Assembly (NCBI GenBank): GCA_000499405.2
Contig: HG738138.1
Span: 12,711,208-12,775,207, forward strand
Reading direction: 5' to 3'
DNA: 64,000 nt
Source: Onchocerca volvulus
Taxonomy: Eukaryota > Nematoda > Chromadorea > Rhabditida > Onchocercidae
In this document: piece after piece, positions 55,001 to 64,000 of the stretch
Layout: each line of letters starts with the position of its first letter
How positions within the stretch are numbered: the stretch's first letter is position 1
Position numbers and translations under genes: made by a program
Notes under the pieces: model-generated
What the model was told of the DNA's origin: nothing
Database searches by the model: none
Seen by the model: only the letters and a program-made list of their open reading frames with translations

Positions 55001-57483
55001 TTACAAGGTCATATGCATTTTTCTGTTTCTTAATTATATCCGGTGTTATAGACTATAACTTCATTTCTGCTTCCTTCTAATCTGCTTCAACATTCTTTGC
55101 CACGTTTATTTTACCTACACATTTGCTTGCTTTTTTGATTTAATCTTTGACACAAAGAAAAGGGAAATTTTTTTGAAAAATTATTCCCTCTTAATGAGCT
55201 ACTAACCATCGGTAACCTAATTAGAGTGGTTGGATTGAAGCAATCCCGGTAGGAAACATTTGGCCTATCAGGCATGCATTTGCTCTAATGAATGCAAGCG
55301 ATATTATTCTGGTTACTGTTTGATGAGTATAAATGTTGATAAAGGTTGCGTAACCATTCTTCTTCAGAGCTTTAAGTGCATATTACATTGCTCAATTTTC
55401 TTTTTTTTTTTTTTTTTTTTCACATTTATGGTATTTAAGTTTTCAAGTCCAAGATCATTTTGTTGATTATAATTAGGAGTTTACATAAGTAAGCATCCAT
55501 TTTTATGTTACACCTTACATTATTTGATGAAAATCAGGGATTTTTGCATAATAGCTTTAATAATTTTGGCTGGGAAATTCGTCAATCAGATGATACCGAA
55601 AATTGATGAAAAGAAGAAAAAGTTTGTGTCAGTAAATGTTTAGTGTATGCTTAATTTCAGTTAACTTTCCTTCTTTGCTTTTCTTGTATATACACTATTT
55701 TAATTTATTATTTCTGAATTCATTGTTATTACGAATAATTCTGATAACTGCAGTAATCAGTAACTGATAAATCCTTTCAAAAACCTGCGTTTTACTTCTG
55801 TTTTACATTCAGTCCAGAACATTTTATGAAAGGAATCTGAAATTACATTTATGGAGATGGATTAGCAATTGAGTATTCGAATTTCAAAAATGTGAAGTTA
55901 TTACTATCAACGATAAAGTGATAAAGTGATCTGTGTCTGTTGATATAACAGATCTGAAGTGATTCTTGATTTAATGCAGTCGTGTTAAATCATTTTTTTT
56001 TGCTCCCCAAATTTCGTAAATTCAGGGCGAAAAGTACGCTAAGTTCAAGAAATTGATCTGTTTATCACACTGTCTCGGCGTATGTTCATTATGACAATTT
56101 GAAAAGCTCAAGCCATTGTTAAGTCACAAACGCACACACTTTATATGTATGTAGAATTTGCAGTTTACCTGCTTTGTAATTCTGCTATTTTAGGTATCAG
56201 TACTGATCTTCCTCCCCTCTCTGAACTTTTCTTTTCTATTCCTTTCAATGTAGCTGGTATTGATGCAAATCCTCCATGTCGTTGTCGTTCTGTCAGCCTT
56301 TTCTTCTGTTCGGAAAATGAATCTTAATTGGGAGTGCTAAACAACGTAGATTTAGAGACACATTCGTTGTATATGGTAAGCAGTGCTAGTGGATCAGATC
56401 GTTTAAATGTGTGCAAACGGATCAAGTGATTTTTTCGTATCGCTAGCTTAGTGTTTGGAAACTATCAGAAATGAAAGGTAAAAAGAAAAAGACATCATCG
56501 TCTCGGTGGATTAAGTTATAAATCTGAATCTTCCACTCTAATTCTTCGGTGCAGTTTATCTTCCAAGATGTTCATATTATACGTTCTTGGAATAATTTGT
56601 GGAACTGGTTATTGGGTTTGAAACAACAAAACCAGTTTTTGATGACTTTTTTTCCTTTTTTTCTTCTTTTCCTTTCTTTTTTTTTTTTTTTTTTTTTTTA
56701 AATACAACTGTTTTTCTACTTCTTATTTTGTTTATTTTTTTCTGCAATTAGTTTGTTAAACTTGCGATATTTTTTTTAGTCCAGTATAGCCCGCTGCAAA
56801 ATGACATAAGGTGTGAGCATGCCTAAATTTTAATTTGAATTCGACCTATTCACACAAATAATTGTGATGCAATTCAGAAACCATTTGGTTCATAGACATA
56901 TTATATACATTTATATGTATTTGTGATATTAGTGCAATTGATTCTGACCAGATTTTTTTGCCAAAAAATCTGCCGTAGCCATTAACAACTTGTTCCAGCA
57001 TGTTAGTACTTATTGCAAAAATTCTAGACACATAGTATTTCGAAGATATGTCTTATAGAAAATGACAAAAAAAAAAAAAAAAAAAACAGAGGTACTTAAC
57101 AAATAAGTTTCAGGAATGGTTTAGCAATGTTTTGGAAAGCTTTTATTTGGTATAGATGGAAGTTCCAATCGGTTAGAACTGAAGCTGAAGATATGTAGTG
57201 GAAATTTTTAATCAGATTATGCGATATCTGAGATTGTTGTAGCAAAACTAATAGAAGACAAAGGCTAGTGGAAAAAGCAATATAAAAGAAGAAACTGATC
57301 TAATTATATGAAGAGAAATAAAGAAGGAACGGATAGATTAATAATGTATATATCAGATTTAAGGAATAATCATTGGGCGAGAAAGGTATTTGGTAGAGAA
57401 ATGTGATCAAAAGAAACAGTGCATTTGTCACTGATTTGTAGGCGATTAAGGCGAATATATTTACACATTCGAGTAAAACTGCG

Positions 57484-57537
57484 ATTTTGTTTTAATTAGG
57501 ATGCACATATATTTTGTTTTGATTAAGATGCACATAG
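57484..57537. repeat. 27-base tandem duplication
   Basis: Two adjacent 27-base copies beginning ATTTTGTTTT and sharing ATGCACATA, differing at three positions. Confidence 0.9.
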
Positions 57538-57833
57538 AACAAGTATTCATTTATAAACGGATAAGACGTTAAGAAGACATCTGGAAACTTTTCCGTTCTT
57601 GTAAACCTGTTAGTGATAATGTTGCAGTGTCGATGAAGAGCTGAAGAAGAATGAAAGATGAGGAAAGAAAAATAGGATAATTTAAATTGAATCCATCATC
57701 CACAGCTGATTGGTTGAATCCTTCACTTTAATACATTTCCTTCCCATTGTCTTTTATTATCTATTCTTTTGGTCTTTCATTACAGTGTCTTCGTAATTTT
57801 TCAAATAATGGAAATTATCATCATTGTCAATAT

Positions 57834-57896
57834 TGCAGTACTTTTGTTTTGTACAGTACTTGCAGTACAGTAATATTGTAGTTATTTGAAGTACTG
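57834..57896. repeat. Inverted repeat with clustered CAGTAC motifs
   Basis: TGCAGTACTT at the left and its exact reverse complement AAGTACTGCA at the right enclose about 43 bases, which contain further CAGTAC and GTACAGTAC words. It could fold as a stem-loop or be a cluster of binding sites. Confidence 0.6.
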
Positions 57897-58330
57897 CATT
57901 CCAAACGCTGTTGAAACTGTAAAATTCTTATCATCTTCACTACAGTTGATATAATTGTCTTGTTGCCGTTGCTGATTAATGTTAACAAAATGCATCGAGT
58001 TGGTAGGTTTAGCTCACATCCAAATTGAATGTGTTTTGGATGATGCATATGTATTCAAGTTGTCTCTAAAGTACCATTCATTCTTCGTTTTTTTCTTTTT
58101 GATTTATGTATTTGTGTGCCGCCAAAAAAAGGATTTTATCGTGCCTTGACGATTTGATTCGATTTGCAAAATCGTCACTGTGAACATTTGGGAAAAATCG
58201 AGTTCTTCGACTTGTGACTTCACTGGACAACTAGATTTCGCCAAAGACGCAGTTTCTGTGATTGTTAATCTATTCATCCTTCATACATTTTCAAAATTTT
58301 CCTGCCCTAACAAGGATTCTTTGGGCCTCG

Positions 58331-61300
58331 ATGTTATTAAGATATTTCTTGCTATGCGTGACGACGATTATCTTCTGTAAGTTTCATATTTCTTCATTGG
58401 TCACTTTTTCCTCCCTCTATCCTTCTCTTTCCCTTTTTCGATAAGCTTTATTATAGGGAAGAATATTTAGTTCATCGCCGCATACTTCTTTGTCAGTGGG
58501 AAAAATCTAATTGTTGGATATGATGTGGGAGATTATCGCTTTGTTGGCAGAAAATTATCAGATATAATTCGACCTGTATTGATCCAACAGTATCAAGAAC
58601 TTCATTTCCAACCCTTCTCTTTCCCACATTCTCTGTCTCTTCCTATTATCGTTGTCACCCCACCGTTGCTGATCATTTCATCGTAATATAATTTCTCTTA
58701 CTTTCTATCAGCTTCCATTAATAGAATATTTTTTAAAGTTTGTGTTTGAAGAAAATTTGTTCTTTTGTCTTGCCAAATAAACAGAGAAGAGATATTTCTA
58801 TTTTCCTTTCAATTTTTATTTCATTTATGTTAAATTTAATGATTTATCAAATTACATTAAATCGCGGTTGTCACTTATACACTGGTAGTTAATATGTTCA
58901 GATGTGTCCCACAAATTAACACAGATAATGGAGTTTAGATTTTAGAAATGCTTGGAAATAATGGTCAAATCTTTTTTCTTAGGAATAACTCTTTTGTAAC
59001 ATGAATATGAAAACGGTTCTGGTTGCATAGTATAAAAGTGCAGTGAGCTAATGCCTAGAACTCAAAGTTAATCAAGAAAACATTGTTTTATATTGGTCAG
59101 GAAGGCCAATTATCCCTAGGCAGCTGGCAGTTTAGTCAACGGGTAGATTGCACATGGCGGTTAAACCAATAAGACGAATTTTTTCATGATGGCAGTTTAT
59201 TACATCATTTGTTTCGATTTTTGGTAGTTCTTAGTTTCTCTGTAACATATTTATTGTTATACTTTTTTAAAGGTAATTGCCAACAACAGCTGGCGCTGAA
59301 AAAACTTACGAAAGAAAATTGTAAATTCAACCCATGCTTGAACGGTGGCACCTGTATTCCTGGCAAAGTATCATGCTTGTGTACATCTGGTTGGATGGGT
59401 CGATACTGCCATAGTAAGTGTATTCATGCCGTCATTTTCACTGCAAATGATTAGATTTGTCAAAATTTTAAAACCCATATCTTTTTAATAGTTTCAATTA
59501 CTTTTTTTTTCTCCCATTCAAAAGCTTCAATTAAATGTGATTCTTTAAAGGACATTGTCGGAACGTTTATAAAAGTTGTGAACGATGGGCACTTGAGGAT
59601 AAGTGTGAACAAGTCCGCACTCAAACAAACTTTTTCGATATTAATTGTGCGGTGAGCTGTCATCAGTGCATACCGGATTCCAAACATAGTATGCATTTGC
59701 TAATCTCATGTACTGGAAATTTTTCTTTTTGAAGATTTTTCGTTTCGTAGATAGAACAAATGAGGAAAATTTGAAGTCTGCTGTCTTAAAAATAAATTGG
59801 AAGATTATACAACATAACAATGACAGGATTTCTAGGATAGGATATATTGAATATTCTTTACAGTTTTAAGTAATATACCGGTGCCACCGATATTGGAACC
59901 GCTGCAATTTTTGGTAGGTCGATGGTATTCAGTGGCATCAAAAGGTCTTCGATATCCAACAGATATGTATTTAAATAGCTATGAAGAACTGCTTGATGTC
60001 GCACCCGCTGAGGTGCCAATGTTTGGAACTCCATCTTTCAATTTCACGTAAGCTACTTTCCAATTTTGATAGTTTCCAAAATAAAAAAATTTCTTAAACT
60101 TTAAATGTCAAGAAATAACATTAACAAAATAATGCTTGCTATTTGCAAACGATTTTACGGAAAATTGATTTGATGTTTGTTATTGGCATATTTCTTGTCA
60201 ATCAAGCTTTATGTCAAAACTTATTGTGGATGGCTATATTAAAATTTTGTTCTAAGATTATAGATTAAGACATTTGTATTTATTAGTGATGGTCAAAACT
60301 TATTGTGGGATGGCTATATTAAAATTTTGTTCTAAGATTATAGATTAAGACATTTGTATCTATTAGTGATGGTGCTAAGTTATTATGACATTAGGAGCCA
60401 TCAGTATGATGTTGCACATATTTTCATGGATGAGTTTGATGGTAGTTGGTCATTTGTGAAAGCTCATGGGTGATTCCAATTGAAAGAGTCATGAAATTGC
60501 ATTGCATATGGGACATATTGAGTAAAAAGCGGTTTTTTTTTTCTGTATTAATTATTAAATGAAGTAAATATGAAATGCTTCACCTCTTGTTACTTATCAA
60601 TACCCTTATAAATAATTCAATCAAACTGATTTTATATCAGATCCATTAGTGGTATCGACTCTCATAATGGATAGTGTAAATAAAGTACATTACAAAATAT
60701 AATCTGCAGAATGGATAGGGATTCGATAGACTTATTGATGCTTGAAAAACAATACGTAGATTAATAAGTAGATTTTATGAAAGCAAGAAACTTTTTTTTT
60801 TTTTTTTTTAAAAATTGAATCAATTTTTTTCAATTTCTAATTCTGAATTAAATTTCATTATTTTTCCTGTCTTGAAGATTGTTTTTTGCTGCACCGAAAA
60901 ATGAGAATAATAGAATATTTTTACAGAAGTATTTGCCGAAGCAGAAACGACACCCGTGTGGTTCGTGGCTTTCTAACACTTAGAGTGAATTCATTCCCAA
61001 TAGAAGTGGCCGTTTTGAGTTCGTCCAATGAAGGTTGTCGATTTTGAATGTGTCACCAGCATTTTTTTCAATTCTTAATAATACTGAGCTAAATTCCAAA
61101 ATTTTTTGAGTATGGCTAATGTTAATTATTCCTCATTCATGATGACCATTTCTTGGTGAATAATGTATGGTAAAGATCTGCTAAATGATTTATATGATCT
61201 TCGCAATGCCTGATCTTTATTCTTCATCGTAAGGTAGAAGTAGTAATTTACGTGCTGGGGGTTTCAATTTCAGAGATTTTAGACAAGCCGAACATGAAAG

Positions 61301-62455
61301 GTTACAGGATTGGTGCTATATCGGATAGCGTACGTAGTGTAAGCATATTTAATGTGCGCAGTATACACGCACTGATATCTGAGCAGAAGATGGTATTTAA
61401 GATTTAGCTTTGATGTATAGTGAAAAAGATCGGATTATTCCTACTTTTTACTTGAAGCAATCTTCACGATTTTCTATTAGCGAATGGATACAAGAAATTT
61501 AAGAGTGGTTCAGATCGCTACCATACATGCTACTAACAATTAATGTATAACAATAATTTCTAGATTTTCACAAATTTCATATATTCGTTTAATGAAGTTG
61601 TAGTATTTGCTGTGGCAATACAGCTTTCTAATTCTGTAAATGTGCATTTAATGTGAAAAATGTTCAGGTTTAACTATGGTTGAACTTGGTACGATGAGCG
61701 CTCACGTTGTTACGTTGAATATAAGCTATATGCAAGTTCATCCCAATTTGGACAGTTCAATTTTACCTCTTGGAGTTGGTTTTTATTTTTATTTTTGTCT
61801 TTTGTTTTTTTTTCTTTTTGCTCTTTTTTTTTTCTTTTTTGAATCCGTTCCACCATTCTGTAGTGCCTCTTTTTTAAGTTAGTTATAAACATTATACATG
61901 GATGCATATGTCAGCAAAAGTTCGGTCGCTTAAAGATATATCGATTATAGTATAAGACAATATCTGGATTTTAGTTGGTAGTTTTTTTTTTTTTTTTTTA
62001 ATGTGTCTGTAAACCACTGACAGTTCAACTATATAGATAGAACGGAATAATTGTGATATTATTGTTTACCACTAATTTTTACTGGGTCAATTTAGATATC
62101 CATTCTAATGCGTTTTCTGCTATTATCATAAATAGTTGGAAAAGCATCATCACCTAGTCGTTTTAATTGTTTATTTTATTCCATTTTCTGGTTAGACTGT
62201 CAGTGATGGTTTATGGATACATTCTTTAATTACATTTATTTAATTTGCTTAAGTTTAGGCTATTCCAGTCTCGGATTTTTCGTTTTTTTCATAATTTAAA
62301 TTAATAATTTAACAAATTAGCCTTATTTTTAGGCATCCAGACGTTTCCGACGTAATGGACAATTTCTGGAAATGATTGTTGCCAAACTGTTTCCACACAA
62401 CAAAATTACGCAGTATAAGAAAATGTTCCGCAAGATTCAAAGTTATCCTTTGTAA
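58331..62455 (+). CDS. Secreted EGF-ShKT-THAP4/nitrobindin-like domain protein
   Basis: Exons: 58331-58376, 59273-59413, 59551-59688, 59864-60047, 60927-61033, 61668-61774, 62333-62455. They give 281 residues. The signal peptide (residues 1-16, [16 protein letters not shown]) comes from exon 1, which has an excellent GTAAGT donor in the required phase. Next are an EGF-like domain at about 32-61 (NPCLNGGTC), a ShKT six-cysteine domain at about 65-102, and a THAP4/nitrobindin-like lipocalin-type barrel from about 115 to the end. The barrel starts [11 protein letters not shown] and has RGFLTLR and a [14 protein letters not shown] strand. Nitrobindins bind heme and react with nitric oxide or peroxynitrite. 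The secreted multidomain form suggests an extracellular or coelomic role, by inference. The usual C-terminal heme-ligand histidine is not obvious. An optional exon at 61274-61392 is discussed under findings. Confidence 0.86.
60213..60373. repeat. 80-base tandem duplication in an intron
   Basis: Two copies (60213-60292 and 60293-60373), both starting TCAAAACTTATTGTG and ending TATTAGTGATGG, differ only by a one-base indel and one substitution. They lie in the intron after the third coding domain exon of the EGF-ShKT gene and must be recent. Confidence 0.97.
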
Positions 62456-64000
62456 AAAATGCTCGTAGTATTAAACTTACGACATTTTCTTGTATAATCG
62501 TACAAAATTAAATTATGCGGATTTGATCTTAAAATTCCCAATTGAACTTTCAAATTTACAGTTTGTTTTTTCCTTCGGATCAAATGTAGATTTTTGGCGG
62601 CACTTTGGAAATGCGCAAAATTTCTGAATATAGTAGGAAGCAAATTGAGTTCATGAAAATAGTTAATCTTCCTTTGCTATCTGCATTCATTATCTTGTAT
62701 CATTTAGAACATTGTTCATGACTTTTCTATAGAGCCAATTTATGAAGTTTTTGGGCTATCGGATGAATATTTTAAAATTTCAAACCGATATTTCTGAGAG
62801 CACCTGTTGAGTAAACTATTAATAAATTATTTCTGTACTATATGGGTATTTTTATGCTCAAATTTCGATAAAATATTGATGAACGATGTTTTAGTACGTG
62901 TTTATTATCACCTAATCGCTTTTGCCCTCATGAGATCACTTCTCTCTCATGTGTTTACATCTCAATTTATTGTTTTCAAAAACCACTGTAAGAGAATACT
63001 TCTTCAAGTGCTGATTATTTCTTGAATTTCGTTCTAAATTTCTCTGCTTTCAGAATCCTTTTACTTTTTTCGTAATTCATGAAATTTTAAGATGACCAGA
63101 AGATGATTAACTGATCATGATAAGTTTGAATTAGCTGTCAAAAATATTCATAAAAATGCGGATTCGGTTGAAATGTTCTGGTTCACACGCTTTTTTAAAA
63201 TGACTTTGTATTTCGTTCGATTCCTCAAATCCTTTAAGATCTGTATTTGCTGCAAATCATAATTTTTTCCAAAAAAATGAAAAGTCATCCTCAATTATTG
63301 AACCATCACTTGATTTCACTTGGTTTTTGGCTCAACCGCTTCCTAATTTATACGGTTCACAACATTTTAGATGAAGAGAAAAAGTTATTTGTGGTTTCTT
63401 TTCCAAGACGAAAATGATTTCTAACTCAAAGTAATGGATGAGAAGTTGGAACAATTTTGACAAATGATAGTGAAATCAAAGTACTAGTAAGTCCTCCTCC
63501 ATATCATTTTTTTGCAGTCTCGTCGTTCTGTTTCTTCCGGTCCTGTCGGCACTGTCTACAATGAAAAATTCCATATTAGTTAGTCTTTTTCTTAAAATAT
63601 TATTATTGAAGGCAGTACTGATATTACTATTAGCTTGGAAATGAAGAAAGTTCAAGGCGTGTTTGCAGTATTAATGTTTGTATTATTTACAAATATTGCT
63701 GTTATGCTGTTTATTGATCTTTAACTATTGCGCGATCTATGATGCTATTATATGTTTATATATGAGGACCTAAAATTTTGATTCATTTAAACTCAAACAG
63801 TTATATGGAACTAACACTGGGATAAAGAAATAAATGAGACTAGAATATTATGATTGGAATTGGAGTAAGATGATAATTTAATAAGTGGGGAAGTTTTTAT
63901 GAAAATTTTGAGAATTTTGCTTGTAAAAAAATAGGAATAGAGCAACTTACACATAAAAAATTATACAGTAGGAAAGAAAAACTTTTAAACTTTTCAAATT
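62456..64000. other. Right flank
   Basis: The 3' flank of the EGF-ShKT-nitrobindin gene and AT-rich sequence. No complete gene was seen. One possible orphan terminal exon is at 63518-63583. Confidence 0.45.
63518..63583 (+). other. Possible orphan terminal exon
   Basis: A 22-codon open frame directly after a strong T-rich TTTTTTTGCAG acceptor and ending in TAG. It starts SRRSVSSGPVGT and is far less AT-rich than its flanks. It could be an alternative last exon of the upstream gene (phase 0, as after the exon ending 61774) or an unrelated small exon. No upstream partner exon could be proven. Confidence 0.25.

Larger units (their letters stand above)
55001..58330. other. 3.3 kb intergenic stretch
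   Basis: No exon of a known family was seen. It contains poly-T and poly-A runs (for example 56676-56699), a 27-base tandem duplication at 57484-57537 and an imperfect GTAC-rich inverted repeat at 57834-57896. A signal-peptide-like ORF at 56568 was considered and rejected as first exon of the downstream gene. Confidence 0.45.

Noticed and set aside
56568..56607. Short signal-peptide-like exon as start of the EGF-ShKT gene
   Set aside because: It is phase-compatible, but the donor (GTTATT) is weak and the peptide lacks a basic N-region. Exon 58331-58376 has a GTAAGT donor, a better signal peptide and a shorter intron.
59209..59272. Hydrophobic stretch directly before the EGF exon as a local signal peptide
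   Set aside because: It has no in-frame ATG after the upstream stop, and the sequence ends in a pyrimidine-rich TTTTTTAAAG acceptor, so it is intron.

Overview
The window is AT-rich nuclear DNA from a nematode, most likely a filarial (spirurid) worm. The genes have many small exons and mostly 100-600 base introns with TTTCAG-type acceptors. Several start codons sit 1-17 bases after a good acceptor, as expected for spliced-leader trans-splicing. The protein families are typical of animals. The genus is an inference; no ribosomal or mitochondrial marker is present.

Left part (1-20 kb): one complete gene, atlastin (4314-7748, minus), the ER-fusion GTPase. Around it lie long gene-poor stretches with two copies of a Helitron-like repeat (3078-3945 and 11888-12379), microsatellites, and a 1.2 kb near-perfect inverted repeat (17432-18628). 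Two small possible ORFs are flagged, one of them with a terminal CaaX-like sequence.

Middle part (20-44 kb): two tandem Rho GTPase genes on the minus strand (20080-23226 and 27893-29606) have identical exon phases and almost identical N-terminal two thirds but different tails. A plus-strand tetraspanin (30937-32881) starts about 1.3 kb from the second Rho gene. It is followed by an ESE/ELF-type ETS transcription factor (33167-43703) with a Pointed (SAM) domain, an AT-hook-like motif and a C-terminal ETS domain.

Right part (44-64 kb): a DRAM-family membrane protein (46721-49713, minus) and the autophagy initiation factor ATG13 (51120-55000, plus) are arranged head to head, about 1.4 kb apart, with a decayed LINE reverse-transcriptase fragment between them. 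A secreted protein with EGF, ShKT and THAP4/nitrobindin-like domains (58331-62455, plus) follows.

Functionally the genes are housekeeping or developmental: ER shape, Rho cytoskeletal signalling, membrane microdomains, epithelial transcription and autophagy. The DRAM/ATG13 pair is the only neighbour pair with an obvious shared pathway. No bacterial, viral or CRISPR-like system was seen. The most unusual features are the Rho tandem pair, the autophagy divergent pair, the EGF-ShKT-nitrobindin architecture, the long inverted repeat and the Helitron-like elements. All gene models are by-eye splice reconstructions in which every exon junction was checked for reading phase.
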